Assembly: GCF_001758785.1 (NCBI RefSeq)
Contig: NZ_LROM01000024.1
Span: 1-56,109 of the forward strand
DNA length: 56,109 nt
Direction of reading: 5' to 3'
From: Duganella phyllosphaerae
Lineage (GTDB): Bacteria; Pseudomonadota; Gammaproteobacteria; Burkholderiales; Burkholderiaceae_D
In this document: positions 18,451-27,498 of the stretch, piece after piece
Layout of the letters: each line of letters begins with the position of its first letter
How positions within the stretch are numbered: position 1 is the stretch's first letter
Notes under the pieces: generated by a model
What the model saw: the letters and a program-made list of their open reading frames with translations, nothing else
The model's database searches: none
What the model was told of the DNA's origin: nothing
Program-made: the position numbers and the translations under genes

Positions 18451-18499
18451 AAAAAAACCCGGAATTCCCCCTGCGAAAAGGTGGAGTTCCGGGTTTTTT
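18451..18499. terminator. bidirectional terminator beside the tRNA-Thr fragment
   Basis: ACCCGGAATTCC (18457-18468) pairs with GGAGTTCCGGGT (18483-18494) with one G-T position. T runs flank the stem on both strands. On the minus strand it sits 16 bases after the CCA end of the tRNA-Thr fragment, where a native tRNA terminator would be. Confidence 0.75.
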
Positions 18500-18514
18500 G
18501 AGGGTGCTAATAGC

Positions 18515-18565
18515 TGGTGCCGACTGCCGGTTTCGAACTGGCCACCTGATGATTACAAATCATCG
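18515..18565 (-). other. 3' half of tRNA-Thr(UGU): integrase attachment site
   Basis: On the minus strand this reads as an anticodon arm (GATGA-TTTGTAA-TCATC, anticodon TGT), variable loop, T-arm (GCCAG-TTCGAAA-CCGGC, one mismatch) and acceptor AGTCGGC plus ACCA. No D-arm or 5' acceptor strand lies upstream, so it is not a complete tRNA. With the P4-type integrase 180 bases away this is most simply one attachment-site half of an island that inserted in tRNA-Thr. Chromosome (with the tRNA terminator) is then to the left and the island to the right. Confidence 0.75.
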
Positions 18566-18742
18566 CAAGTCGGTATTCAGGACTGTTGAAGGGTGTTGAA
18601 TTTTTCATGAATATTCTTATAAATCAATAGCTTACGTGATTTTGATTTTTATTTCATGCAGATGTGTGTTGATCGTTATGCTACCATTTGGGTTACATGG
18701 CGGTTACATGGCGCTTACACAGAACGTCTTCATGAGGTAATA

Positions 18743-20080
18743 GTGAAAAAAATAAAGTTCGCGGCGGGTAGGGTAGAAGAGTTCGCCTGTGAGGGTGGAA
18801 ATAGTCAGTCATTCCTTTGGGATACCGCTTCACCAGGCCTCGGTTTGCGGGTGACGTCGAAGGGTGCAAAGTCCTATATTTTTCAGGGCAAGCTGAACGG
18901 CGCCACCATCCGGCTGACGATCGGTGATCCTCGTACATGGGACATTGCCAAGGCCCAGGCCGAAGCACGGCGACTGAAGGTCCTGCTCGATAACGGGCAG
19001 GATCCACGAAAGGTCCGCGACGATGCGCTTGCTGCAGTGCGAGACGCGCGCGCCATGCAGGAAGCTGCCGTTGTGGCGGAGCAGGAAAAGCAGCTGCGCG
19101 AATCGGTGACCCTGGGCGGCGTCTGGCCTGAGTACATTGCCGATCGCATTGCCACGCGAGAAGCTGGCTGGTCAGAACATCATATTGTTGCGCATCGCAA
19201 GATCATTCAGGATGGTGGCCATCCGAGAAAACGCAGTCCGGCCCTGACGAAAGCCGGTCCGCTCTGGTCCTTGTCCTCGCTCCGACTAATCGACCTTACA
19301 AATGAGCGCGTGGAAGCTTGGGCGCGAGAGGAAGCAAAGACCCGTCCATCCAGCGCACGGCTGGCATGGCGACTGCTCAAGGCTTTTATGAACTGGTGTG
19401 CTTCGCACAAGACGTATTCGAGCATGGTCACTAGCAATCCGACAAAGAGTGCACGAGTGCGCGAGAGCCTGGGTAAAGAGAAGCGGCGCCATGATGTCCT
19501 TCAACGCGAAATGCTGCAGTCGTGGTTCAGCGCAGTGCGCAAGATCGGAAACCCGGTCATTGCAGCCTACCTGCAAGTTCTGTTGCTCACCGGCGCCAGG
19601 CGCGAAGAGCTCGCTGCACTGAAGTGGACAGACGTAAATTTTCAGTGGGGCAGCATCAAACTGTCCGACAAGGTCGAGGATTTTCGAATGGTCCCGCTGA
19701 CGCCCTTTGTTGCTCAACTCCTGGCCAACCTGCCGCGCAGGAATGCCTTCGTCTTCTCAAGTCCCGCTTCCGCATCAGGACATATCGCAGAGCCGCGAAT
19801 CGCGCATAACGAGGCCGTCGCGGTGGCGAATTTGCCGCAGCTTACGCTGCACGGCTTGCGACGCTCATTTGCCACATTAAGCGAGTGGATCGAGATGCCG
19901 AATGGCATCGCCGCGCAGATTCAAGGGCACGCGCCGCAGGGGGTGCGCGAGCAAAATTACATTCGCCGACCGCTTGACCTGCTTCGTGTCTGGCACGCGA
20001 AGATTGAAACTTGGATTCTTAAGCAGGCGAGTGTGGAGCCTGTATCTTCACCGGTAATATTGCGCGTTGTGGGCGTTTAG
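18743..20080 (+). CDS. int: P4-type tyrosine integrase
   Basis: 445 residues from the GTG at 18743, which has GAGG 6 bases upstream. An N-terminal DUF4102-type arm-binding domain (SPGLGLRVTSKGAKSYIFQGKL ... RLTIGDPR) is followed by a core-binding domain and a catalytic domain: Arg in LLTGARREEL, His-x-x-Arg in LHGLRRSF, and a GHAPQGVREQNYIRR segment with the Tyr. Such integrases insert islands into tRNA 3' ends, fitting the tRNA-Thr fragment just upstream. Confidence 0.9.
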   Translation: MKKIKFAAGRVEEFACEGGNSQSFLWDTASPGLGLRVTSKGAKSYIFQGKLNGATIRLTIGDPRTWDIAKAQAEARRLKVLLDNGQDPRKVRDDALAAVRDARAMQEAAVVAEQEKQLRESVTLGGVWPEYIADRIATREAGWSEHHIVAHRKIIQDGGHPRKRSPALTKAGPLWSLSSLRLIDLTNERVEAWAREEAKTRPSSARLAWRLLKAFMNWCASHKTYSSMVTSNPTKSARVRESLGKEKRRHDVLQREMLQSWFSAVRKIGNPVIAAYLQVLLLTGARREELAALKWTDVNFQWGSIKLSDKVEDFRMVPLTPFVAQLLANLPRRNAFVFSSPASASGHIAEPRIAHNEAVAVANLPQLTLHGLRRSFATLSEWIEMPNGIAAQIQGHAPQGVREQNYIRRPLDLLRVWHAKIETWILKQASVEPVSSPVILRVVGV

Positions 20081-20335
20081 CCGAACAGTCGTTGGCGTTT
20101 GGAGCGGTATGCATGCGCAGCTCAGCCGTCCCCAGTGGACGCGCAAGTTGACAGCGTATCCCTATGATTGTTTGAAATTGCTGCTACGGACCTTTCCGAG
20201 GAAAAGGTATGCAAGCATTTTTGTTACTTGATGGTTTGCGAATAGAAATCTCATGGTAACGAAATTTGATGTTACAAAATGCCTTCCTAAGGCACGGAAT
20301 CCGTGCTATTGCTTGTCCATTCTCAGATGTAAAGC

Positions 20336-20544
20336 TTGGAAGGAAAACCGCCAATGCGACTGACTGTGTACGTCGACGATATGACCGCGAGCATTGGTGC
20401 GTATTCTCATCTATTTCCGCCAGCTGTTCTCGTTCAAACCATGCCACTCATTCCTGCCCAATGCCGTCCAATAGCCCATAGCTTGAAGCTCGGCTGTATT
20501 CATGGAATTGTCGGCATCGCCATTCGAAGTAGAGAGATTTCGCG
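20336..20544 (+). other. intergenic stretch after the integrase; possible truncated gene
   Basis: 20081-20619 holds no complete gene I can support. An ATG at 20354 preceded by AAGGAAAACCGCCA opens MRLTVYVDDMTASIGAYSHLF, which looks coding for about 25 residues and then loses protein character shortly before the repeat element at 20545. It may be a gene cut off by that element. Confidence 0.25.
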
Positions 20545-20610
20545 TATTTTTCAGCTACGCAAGATGCTATCCTCACGGACACAGGCCGAGTTCGGCCAGG
20601 AGCAGTCATT
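20545..20610 (+). repeat. promoter-hairpin element, copy A
   Basis: One of four related ~65-bp elements. TTTTCA (20548-20553), 14 bases, TATCCT (20568-20573), then the hairpin GGCCG-AGTT-CGGCC (20584-20597) followed by AGGAGCAGTCATT. Directly precedes the gene at 20620. Confidence 0.6.
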
Positions 20611-20619
20611 GGAGAAACG

Positions 20620-20997
20620 ATGGAGTGGGAACCAATTTCAGAAGCAGACCTATGGTCAAAGATCATAGGTGCGGAAGACCGGATGAGCCCTCGGATTCTC
20701 CGATTGTGGGAAGCCATCAAAGTTCGGCCGCAAAAATGGGCTGAGCAGACCTATGGCACAGTTGGCGGAGGCTTTTGGGTCGTAGCCATCATGGGCAACA
20801 AGGTAATTTGGTTCAACGACATCGAAGACGGCTTTAACTGTTCGCCTTACGTATTCTTTGGAAGGCTCGACGAGTATTTTTGCAACCAAGATGAACTTGA
20901 AGTTGCGGTTCAAGATGTGCTGACAATCATCGAGACAGGTAGCGGTTCAATCGCACGGTGCTCCGCTCCACTCCCAGGGGAATGGAAGTCGAGATAA
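20620..20997 (+). CDS. conserved hypothetical protein, immunity-like
   Basis: 125 residues, acidic and rich in aromatic residues (GGGFWVVAIMGNKVIWFNDIEDGFN). This pattern recurs in a family of small stand-alone proteobacterial proteins often found among orphan immunity genes; I know no biochemical function. GGAGAAACG precedes the ATG. Bounded by element A upstream and a CCGCTT...GACTACTGG repeat downstream. Confidence 0.7.
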   Translation: MEWEPISEADLWSKIIGAEDRMSPRILRLWEAIKVRPQKWAEQTYGTVGGGFWVVAIMGNKVIWFNDIEDGFNCSPYVFFGRLDEYFCNQDELEVAVQDVLTIIETGSGSIARCSAPLPGEWKSR

Positions 20998-21009
20998 GGC
21001 AGGCATCGA

Positions 21010-21046
21010 GCGTCCGCTTAAGGTGACTACTGGCGTCGCCCTTGCT
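21010..21046 (+). repeat. post-gene repeat (R type), copy 1
   Basis: GTCCGCTTAAGGTGACTACTGG then CGTCGCCCTTGCT without a break. The 22 bases from 21025 are identical to 24581-24602. GGTGAC and GTCGCC can pair (one G-T). Confidence 0.6.
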
Positions 21047-21076
21047 GCGGCAACGGCGCATCAGCGCAGATCATAA

Positions 21077-21140
21077 TGTTTTCACAACGGCAACATGCTA
21101 TGCTGGCGCGACCGGCCGAGAACGGCCAACAACGGACCTT
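21077..21140 (+). repeat. promoter-hairpin element, copy B
   Basis: TTTTCA (21079-21084), 14 bases, TATGCT (21099-21104), then GGCCG-AGAA-CGGCC (21114-21127) and AACAACGGACCTT. Same spacing as copies A, C and D. Precedes the gene at 21161. Confidence 0.6.
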
Positions 21141-21160
21141 CAATAACTATCGGAATTTGA

Positions 21161-21535
21161 ATGCCAGAATTTTCTTGGGAACCGCTAGATTTTCTTGACG
21201 CCTTGGGCGTCGTACCTGTGGGCGAGGAGTATGGCATCTCCTACGGCTATTCCGTCGAACGCTCGCCGTTAAATTTAGCTCTTACCATTTGGCCGATGGC
21301 AGGTGACGTGGAACTAGCGATTCGATGTGATGGAGTTGCCGAGCCAGTGATACTTTTGAATCTTTTAGGTAGCCCTGGGGCGAGAATAGTCAACGGTAAG
21401 GACGGTAAATTCATCGAGTTCGCTGGGGCCAATTTATTCACTGGACGTTACGATATCACGCGTCCGGCCCCTTACGGTTTCCGTCTCAGGCTGGAACCTA
21501 GTTGGCAGGTAACGGCGTTTAGCTACGACGTGTAG
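21161..21535 (+). CDS. hypothetical protein, immunity-like
   Basis: 124 residues, acidic, with alternating hydrophobic strands suggesting a small beta-rich fold (LNLALTIWPMAGDVELAIRC). No recognised domain. Probably co-transcribed with the next gene, 51 bases on. The junction holds TTCGGCCAGGAGCCGACA, a variant of the hairpin motif of elements A-D. Confidence 0.6.
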   Translation: MPEFSWEPLDFLDALGVVPVGEEYGISYGYSVERSPLNLALTIWPMAGDVELAIRCDGVAEPVILLNLLGSPGARIVNGKDGKFIEFAGANLFTGRYDITRPAPYGFRLRLEPSWQVTAFSYDV

Positions 21536-21586
21536 GGCTAAATTCGGCCAGGAGCCGACACCCAATTAAATTCGAGATATAGAACT

Positions 21587-21895
21587 ATGAGTAGTATTGG
21601 GATAATTTTTCGAGAGAATCGCCAGCTGAAGGAACTCCCAGAAGACTGGATTCCAACGCCGCTCGGCACTCGCCAGAAGGTATGCGAGATTGTAGGGGAC
21701 ATCATGCGTACGGTACCGTCGGGAAGGTTGGCTCTGACGGTCACGGTCGAAGGCGAAGATGAGAGTCTTGACCCAAGAACTATCTCGGTATCGGGAGTGT
21801 GGGGTGATGCAGAGATGATGGTTATCCGCGCGCTTTGCTTGGCGTTTGATGGTCGGTTCTATGACGCGGAAACAGCAGAATTCATTGAGCTGTAA
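21587..21895 (+). CDS. hypothetical protein, immunity-like
   Basis: 102 residues, acidic, with no recognised domain (LALTVTVEGEDESLDPRTISVSGVWGDAEMMVIRALCLAFDGRFYDAE). Same strand and style as the two genes before it and again followed within 10 bases by a CGGCCAG-type motif. Looks like one member of a short run of orphan immunity-like genes. Confidence 0.6.
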   Translation: MSSIGIIFRENRQLKELPEDWIPTPLGTRQKVCEIVGDIMRTVPSGRLALTVTVEGEDESLDPRTISVSGVWGDAEMMVIRALCLAFDGRFYDAETAEFIEL

Positions 21896-21963
21896 GCCTG
21901 AAATCGGCCAGAACCAGACAGTCGAAAAGGTATCTCTGAAAATATGAATGGAGAAAGACGGTC

Positions 21964-22214
21964 ATTGCGTACCACTCAGGCGCTGAGTTTGCCCACCATC
22001 GGATGAGGTAACTATTGCTGAGGCTGAAAAGGTATTCCATGTTGAATTCCCGCCAGACTCGAGGAGTTTCTTTTTGGAGGCTGGCGGCGAGGACATCCTC
22101 TGTCCTCAACAGAATTTGACTCGACAGAGCAAGCCCTTGCTCAGCAATTGCCGTCAAATTTCAACAACAAATTTCGAAAATCGAGATATCTATGCGCCTA
22201 TCTTGCATATTTGA
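21964..22214 (+). pseudogene. remnant of a SUKH (SMI1/KNR4) immunity-type gene
   Basis: From 22002 the frame reads EVTIAEAEKVFHVEFPPDSRSFFLEAGGEDIL, close to the SMI1/KNR4 core (eaE..lgv.fP.dyr.fl...GG). Upstream protein-like sequence is in another frame, and the reading drifts into low-complexity AT-rich sequence ending at a TGA at 22212. Only about 50 of ~140 residues are recognisable. From 22215 to 22698 the DNA is AT-rich and I see no gene. Confidence 0.4.
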
Positions 22215-22698
22215 GTTGGCAAAATACTCCCGTTCGAAATAAATTATTAGCAGCGGAATTCTAATAAATAAATCTTTCGAGAAACTTTGCCACTGCAAAG
22301 CTACCCCATCACCCTTACGTGCATATATTTTGAATTTATCCGTTTCTGTGCGCATGTGATAGCAATTAAAAATATTTGAAGCCATTGGAAGAACAACAGT
22401 GCATAGGGCTGGCGTTTTTGGCAAAATACAACGCTTTCCCCACTTAAAGTCACATGGAAATGTTTAATGGTGTATCCTCAAAGCGAACGTTGCTCTTGAG
22501 CACCGCATTCCTTTCGAATAGGCCCACACCCCTCTCCCCGTTGTGGCATCCGCAAATTTCGCTGTAGCCCAATCCCGCTGCCCGATCACCGTTAATTGAA
22601 TCGTCAAGCTGCCCGTCCCACTTGGAGGGCGTGCGTCAGGCAGCTTTCGCAATTTACCTCACATGTAATGGGTGCGACCCAGCACATATCGGACAAAA

Positions 22699-24339
22699 AT
22701 GAATATGACACTTAAAGTACGCCTGAGCGCCTTGATCGGCTTTCTTTCCCTGATCGCCGTCCTCATAGGCTCGCTGGGACTTTATGGGATGAGCCTGTCC
22801 AACGGAGGCTTGAAGTCCGTCTACGAAGATCGCACCGTGGCATTGGAGCAGGTCTCGCGAATAGACCGTCTTCTGGTCAGCAATCGGCTGAATTTGGCGG
22901 AGGCGCTGCGGGAAACCGACGATACGACGATCAAGGCTAGAACCGATCAAATTGAAAGAAACATTGCCGAAATTGTCAGCACGTGGGATAGCTACATAGC
23001 TACCTACCTTACGCGGGAAGAGAAGGTCATCGCCGACAAGTTCGCTATCGACAGGAAGAAAATGACTACCGAAAAATTGCTGCCGGCAATCGCAGCATTA
23101 AAAGCGGGCGAGCATGAAGCGGCGGCTCAATTGTCGGCGCAATTGCAATTATTGATCCCTGCGGTAACAGATGGCGTAAATGCTCTGCGAAAGCTGCAAG
23201 TCGACGAGGCCAGGAAAGAGTATGAGGCATCAAATGAGCGCTACGGCCTGATGCGCGCCATCGTTCTGGGTGCGATCATCCTGGGCACGCTGGTGGGCGC
23301 AGCGTCCGGCTTTTTCTTAGTGCGCAATATTTATCGTCAACTCGGCGGGGAACCGGAATACGCTTCTCAGATTGTGCACAGCATAGCCGCCGGCGACCTG
23401 TCCGTGACCGTCGATACCAACGGCAACGATAAACAAAGTTTGTTGTTTGCGATGCAAACCATGCAGCGCAACCTGGCGCAAACGGTGGGGGAAATACGGG
23501 TCTCCACCGATGCGATCGCCACTGCGTCAAGTCAGATCGCCAGCGGAAATCTGGATCTGTCGTCGCGGACCGAACAGCAAGCCAGTTCGCTGGAGGAAAC
23601 TGCCTCGGCCATGGAAGAACTGACCTCGACCGTTAAGCAAAATTCGGACAATTCCAATCATGCCAACCGCCTTGCCATCTCCGCCTCTGCCGTGGCACAG
23701 CAAGGTGGCAGCATTGTGACGCAAGTGGTCGATACGATGGGTGCGATCAACGCATCGTCGCGAAAAATCGTCGACATCATCGCTGTTATCGACGGTATCG
23801 CTTTCCAGACCAATATCCTGGCCTTGAACGCGGCAGTGGAGGCGGCTAGGGCAGGTGAACAAGGCCGTGGTTTCGCCGTTGTCGCCTCTGAAGTGCGCAA
23901 CTTGGCGCAACGCTCCGCCGGAGCCGCCAAGGAAATCAAGACCCTGATCGGCGACTCGGTTGAAAAGGTCGAGATAGGCGCCAGATTGGTCGACCAGGCC
24001 GGTTCGGCGATGCGCACCATTGTCGACAGCGTCAAGAACGTGACAGACATCATGGAAGAGATCACGGCCGCCGGCAACGAGCAGACGGCCGGCATTGAGC
24101 AGATCAATCAAGCGATAGTCCAAATGGATGAGGTGACGCAGCAAAACGCCGCATTGGTGGAACAGGCCGCCGCCGCCGCCGCATCGTTGCAAGATCAAGC
24201 CAGCTCTCTGGCACAGTTGGTCAGCGTATTCAAGGTGGCCGCGAAAATCCCTACTCCCGCCATATCGATTGGCAGCCGGCGGGATCCAGCGACCAAGCCA
24301 ACGCTTTATTTAGCTGGGAAGCCTGTTTTATCGGCATAG
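22699..24339 (+). CDS. methyl-accepting chemotaxis protein
   Basis: 546 residues. Membrane helix about 8-30, a four-helix-bundle (4HB_MCP) periplasmic sensor, second helix about 190-212 (IVLGAIILGTLVGAASGFFLV), HAMP region (EYASQIVHSIAAGDLSV) and a cytoplasmic signalling domain with the highly conserved hairpin tip (DGIAFQTNILALNAAVEAARAG...). I take the ATG at 22699; a GTG 27 bases earlier would add nine residues before the first helix. Carried between repeat elements, away from chemotaxis genes, so it is an accessory receptor. Ligand unknown. Confidence 0.92.
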   Translation: MNMTLKVRLSALIGFLSLIAVLIGSLGLYGMSLSNGGLKSVYEDRTVALEQVSRIDRLLVSNRLNLAEALRETDDTTIKARTDQIERNIAEIVSTWDSYIATYLTREEKVIADKFAIDRKKMTTEKLLPAIAALKAGEHEAAAQLSAQLQLLIPAVTDGVNALRKLQVDEARKEYEASNERYGLMRAIVLGAIILGTLVGAASGFFLVRNIYRQLGGEPEYASQIVHSIAAGDLSVTVDTNGNDKQSLLFAMQTMQRNLAQTVGEIRVSTDAIATASSQIASGNLDLSSRTEQQASSLEETASAMEELTSTVKQNSDNSNHANRLAISASAVAQQGGSIVTQVVDTMGAINASSRKIVDIIAVIDGIAFQTNILALNAAVEAARAGEQGRGFAVVASEVRNLAQRSAGAAKEIKTLIGDSVEKVEIGARLVDQAGSAMRTIVDSVKNVTDIMEEITAAGNEQTAGIEQINQAIVQMDEVTQQNAALVEQAAAAAASLQDQASSLAQLVSVFKVAAKIPTPAISIGSRRDPATKPTLYLAGKPVLSA

Positions 24340-24561
24340 GTAAGCAAGAGAACGGGTGTCCGATTTGAGATCCCAAAAGATGTCTAGTTTCAAATGCAAA
24401 TCGGTGTGAGGCTAGATATTAGAATAAGTGCCCATATTTACCAAATTGTAAATTAATAATTTATGCGGCCATTTATCTGGCGAAATTAGAATAGAAGCAA
24501 TGCAACTCAATATATTTTCGCGCCTCTTTAATGCTGTACCGGATATATTTACCTTCCCAAG

Positions 24562-24602
24562 CGACCGCCCGCTTTGGGGCGACTACTGGCGTCGCCCTTG
24601 CT
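24562..24602 (+). repeat. post-gene repeat (R type), copy 2
   Basis: CCCGCTTTGGGGCGACTACTGG followed by CGTCGCCCTTGCT. GGGCGAC and GTCGCCC pair perfectly around TACTGGC. Shares 22 identical bases with 21025-21046. The rest of 24340-24606 is AT-rich with no gene apparent. Confidence 0.6.
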
Positions 24603-24606
24603 TGTC

Positions 24607-25236
24607 TTAAGCATCCGTTTGCTCGGCCATTTCGAGTGCGTCATCGACTTCGATACCCAGATATCGTACGGTGCTCTCTAAGCGCGTATGGCCCAGCAAC
24701 AGCTGCACCGCTCGCAAATTTTTTGTGCGCCGGTAGATGAGTGTTGGCTTAGTCCTCCGCATCGTGTGCGTGCTGTATGCCGTCGGGTCTAACCCTATTT
24801 CGTCGAACCATTGGTGGACAATACGTGCGTATTGCCGAGTCGAAAGGTGCGGCGATTCTGAGATTCGACTGGGAAAGAGAAAATCGCCGTGGCGCAGCGC
24901 TGCGGCCGCTATCCAGTCCTCCAAGCTCTTCCTGGTCCCTGCGGTAACTTCGAACTGGACGGGTTGCTTCGTCTTCTGCTGCATCACGCTGGCTCGCGCT
25001 GCCACATGGCCTCCATGGCAGAGATCGTTGACGCGCAGTCGGACCAAGTCGCACCCACGCAATTTGCTGTCGATGGCCAAGTTGAAGAGTGCCAAGTCTC
25101 GGACCCTGCCGAAAATTTGCAGGCGAACGCGAATTGCCCAGATTTCGCTTACGCGAAGCGGTGCTTTTTGCCCCACCAACTTGCCCTTGTTCCACGGCGT
25201 ACTGTGGCATGCGGAACCTTTCAATGGATTGTTCAT
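24607..25236 (-). CDS. short tyrosine recombinase (catalytic domain only)
   Basis: 209 residues. Lacks the N-terminal DNA-binding domain of phage integrases. Catalytic Arg in SKLRGCDLVRLRV, HTMRRT for the His-x-x-Arg box, LLGHTRLESTVRYLG with the second His and the Tyr. This is a widespread small integrase type in proteobacterial accessory DNA. GGAGGT lies 7 bases before the start on the minus strand. Confidence 0.85.
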   Translation of the reverse strand: MNNPLKGSACHSTPWNKGKLVGQKAPLRVSEIWAIRVRLQIFGRVRDLALFNLAIDSKLRGCDLVRLRVNDLCHGGHVAARASVMQQKTKQPVQFEVTAGTRKSLEDWIAAAALRHGDFLFPSRISESPHLSTRQYARIVHQWFDEIGLDPTAYSTHTMRRTKPTLIYRRTKNLRAVQLLLGHTRLESTVRYLGIEVDDALEMAEQTDA

Positions 25237-25311
25237 GATAGACCTCCTGGATTGAAGCTCTACTATGCGCTTGACTGACGGCGGTCGTATCCGAAGGCGA
25301 TGTGGTAATTA

Positions 25312-25378
25312 GTGAGCTTTCCCTTCGGGCAAGATGGTATCCTTGCTCATAGGCCGAATGCGGCCACTAGCTGACATT
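25312..25378 (+). repeat. promoter-hairpin element, copy C
   Basis: TTTCCC (25318-25323), 14 bases, TATCCT (25338-25343), then GGCCG-AATG-CGGCC (25352-25365) and ACTAGCTGACATT. The stop codon of the minus-strand LysR gene falls inside its right end. Shares GTGAGCTTT and GGGCAAG with copy D. Confidence 0.6.
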
Positions 25379-26263
25379 GCTGAAAAGCTCGGTGGTCCAA
25401 TCGACGAACGCTTGCATGGCCGGCGAGAGAAAGCGGTGGTGAGGGTATATCAGCGACACCGGCACGGGTTCAGGTCGCATGTTGGCCAGTACCTCGACTA
25501 AGTCTCCGCTGCGCAAATGGTCGGCCACCAAAATCTCAGCCAATTGCATCAGGCCGCCTCCGGCTAGGCCGAGTTTGATATACAGCCCAGTCTCGTTAAC
25601 TGCAACCGTGCCGGCAACCGGCACAGCAACCCTGTCTCCGGCCTCCACGAAATGGAGCTCGCCCGTCCGCCGAGTCGTGCTGGAAAAGTAGTGAACCGCG
25701 CGATGGCATTGCAAATCCTCCAGACTTTCGGGAATGCCCTGTTGATTCAGATAGGATGGTGTCGCGCATGTGATCCAGCGCAACTCGCCTAGGCGGCGCG
25801 CGACCAGCGTCGAGTCGTGGAGGCTACCTGTACGGATCACGCAATCGACGCCATCCTGTATCAAATCCACCTGACGATCATTTATGCTGATCATTAGATA
25901 GATATCGGGATACCGCGCCTGGAATTGCGCCAACTGGGAAAGGATAACGGCATGAGCGATTCCGCCAGGCATATCTACTCGCACTCTCCCTTGCGGGTGC
26001 TCAGCGGAGCCGTGCAGGCTGGATTCCGTGTCGTCAATCAGGTCAAGTATCTCGCGGCAGCGGTGAAAGTATCGCTCGCCCTCTGGTGTCAAGCTGAGGT
26101 TTCTGGTGGAGCGGTTGAGCAGACGTGCCCGCAAATGTTTTTCCAGCCGTTTGATGATGCCGGTCACTGATGACGCCGGTAAGCCTAGCGTCCCTGCTGC
26201 ACGAATAAAACTTCCGCTTTCGACCACGCGAAGAAATACCTGCATTGCTTGTACGCGGTCCAT
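25367..26263 (-). CDS. LysR-family transcriptional regulator
   Basis: 298 residues: winged HTH (MQVFLRVVESGSFIRAAGTLGLPASSVTGIIKRLEKHLRARLLNR) and effector domain (YLMISINDRQVDLIQDGVDCVIRTG), of the CrgA/DmlR-like branch. Divergent from the NmrA-type reductase at 26408, which it likely controls. Its last codons overlap element C, so the present C-terminus may have been made by recombination there. Confidence 0.9.
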   Translation of the reverse strand: MDRVQAMQVFLRVVESGSFIRAAGTLGLPASSVTGIIKRLEKHLRARLLNRSTRNLSLTPEGERYFHRCREILDLIDDTESSLHGSAEHPQGRVRVDMPGGIAHAVILSQLAQFQARYPDIYLMISINDRQVDLIQDGVDCVIRTGSLHDSTLVARRLGELRWITCATPSYLNQQGIPESLEDLQCHRAVHYFSSTTRRTGELHFVEAGDRVAVPVAGTVAVNETGLYIKLGLAGGGLMQLAEILVADHLRSGDLVEVLANMRPEPVPVSLIYPHHRFLSPAMQAFVDWTTELFSNVS

Positions 26264-26407
26264 GTGTTGCCCTCATGCGATTAGTGAAAAAGGAACTATA
26301 ACTCATGATTATTCGGATTTTTCGAATGTTGAAAACCTCCAGTGCCACTTTTTCTGCATCGCGGCAATCGCTAAAGTGCAGCTAGCAAATTCACAGGAGA
26401 ATCAATA

Positions 26408-27400
26408 ATGTCCGATCAAGTCCGCCAACAGCTTCTACCACTTATGCTGAACCCAGCAGATCCTGACGCCATGTCCCAAAACATTCTGGTGCTCGGCGCC
26501 GGTGAACTCGGCCTGCCGGTGCTGCGCAGTCTCGCGAACCGCGCGAAGTCGATTAGTGGGGTGAAAATCAGCGTCCTGCTGCGTGCAAGTGCTGTTGAGT
26601 CAAACTCTGAGGACAAGCAGCGTGATATCGCGGAGATTCGGGATCTTGGGATTGAGATCGTCATAGGTGATCTGGTGAAGAGCTCCATCGATGAGCTCGC
26701 CGTGGTATTCGCGCGGTATGACACCGTCGTCGGTTGCGCGGGCTACGCGGCTGGCGTCGACACACCAATGAAGTTGGCGCGCGCTGCCTTGCAGGCGCGA
26801 ATTCCAAGGTATTTTCCATGGCAGTTCGGCGTCGATTTTGATGTGATCGGACGGGGCAGTCCGCAGGACATTTTCGACGCACAGTTGGACGTGCGTGAGC
26901 TTTTGCGCAGCCAGCACGTGACCGAGTGGGTCATTATCTCAACCGGCATGTTTATGAGTTATCTGTTCGAGCCGGAATTCGGCGTTGTAGACCTGCAAAG
27001 CAATTTAGTCCATGCACTGGGCAGCCTAGACACCGCTGTGACGCTGACAACTCCCGATGATATCGGAGCGCTGACTGCCGAGGTGCTGTTCGCTTTACCT
27101 CGAATCCGGAACGAGATTGTCTTCCTGGCCGGCGACACCGTGACTTATGGCGAGGTTGCGGACAAACTGGAATCCTCCCTAGGCCACACCTTCGGCCGAT
27201 CGGTTTGGAGCGAGGAGTATTTGCTAGACGAACTGGCGCGCGATCCGAACAATATGATGCGCAAGTATCGTGCAGCCTTCGCTCAAGGACGGGGTGTCGC
27301 TTGGGACAAGCGCGGCACGTTCAATAGCCAACGCGGCTTCGCGGTTACCGACGTGGCTTCGTGGATCAATACGAACCTGATTTCCGGCGGCAGCAAGTAA
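26408..27400 (+). CDS. NmrA-family NAD(P)-binding reductase (aromatic alcohol/isoflavone reductase-like)
   Basis: 330 residues. Rossmann fold with GAGELGLPVLRSL as the nucleotide-binding loop, then an NmrA-like core (YFPWQFGVDFDVIG, IISTGMFMSYLF, TTPDDIGALTAEVL). AGGAGAATCAATA precedes the ATG; a second ATG at 26471 (MSQNILVLGAGELG) matches the family's usual start. Substrate unknown, probably a small aromatic compound. Divergently paired with the LysR gene. Confidence 0.82.
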   Translation: MSDQVRQQLLPLMLNPADPDAMSQNILVLGAGELGLPVLRSLANRAKSISGVKISVLLRASAVESNSEDKQRDIAEIRDLGIEIVIGDLVKSSIDELAVVFARYDTVVGCAGYAAGVDTPMKLARAALQARIPRYFPWQFGVDFDVIGRGSPQDIFDAQLDVRELLRSQHVTEWVIISTGMFMSYLFEPEFGVVDLQSNLVHALGSLDTAVTLTTPDDIGALTAEVLFALPRIRNEIVFLAGDTVTYGEVADKLESSLGHTFGRSVWSEEYLLDELARDPNNMMRKYRAAFAQGRGVAWDKRGTFNSQRGFAVTDVASWINTNLISGGSK

Positions 27401-27454
27401 TCGTCGTCAATGGGCCAGGTGAAGGCATCGACGACTGTTGTCAGCGTTCTGATA

Positions 27455-27490
27455 ACTGTCTGTCTGCTTTGGGGCGGCTCCGGCCCAGGG
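27455..27490 (+). repeat. post-gene repeat (R type), copy 3
   Basis: CTGTCTGCTTTGGGGCGGCTCC, 55 bases after the reductase stop, sharing CTGCTTTGGGGCG with the copy at 36003. Lies directly before element D. Confidence 0.5.
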
Positions 27491-27498
27491 TGAGAATG

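Noticed and set aside
18515..18600. Complete tRNA-Thr
   Set aside because: The anticodon to CCA half is clear, but no D-arm and no matching 5' acceptor strand precede it on the minus strand.
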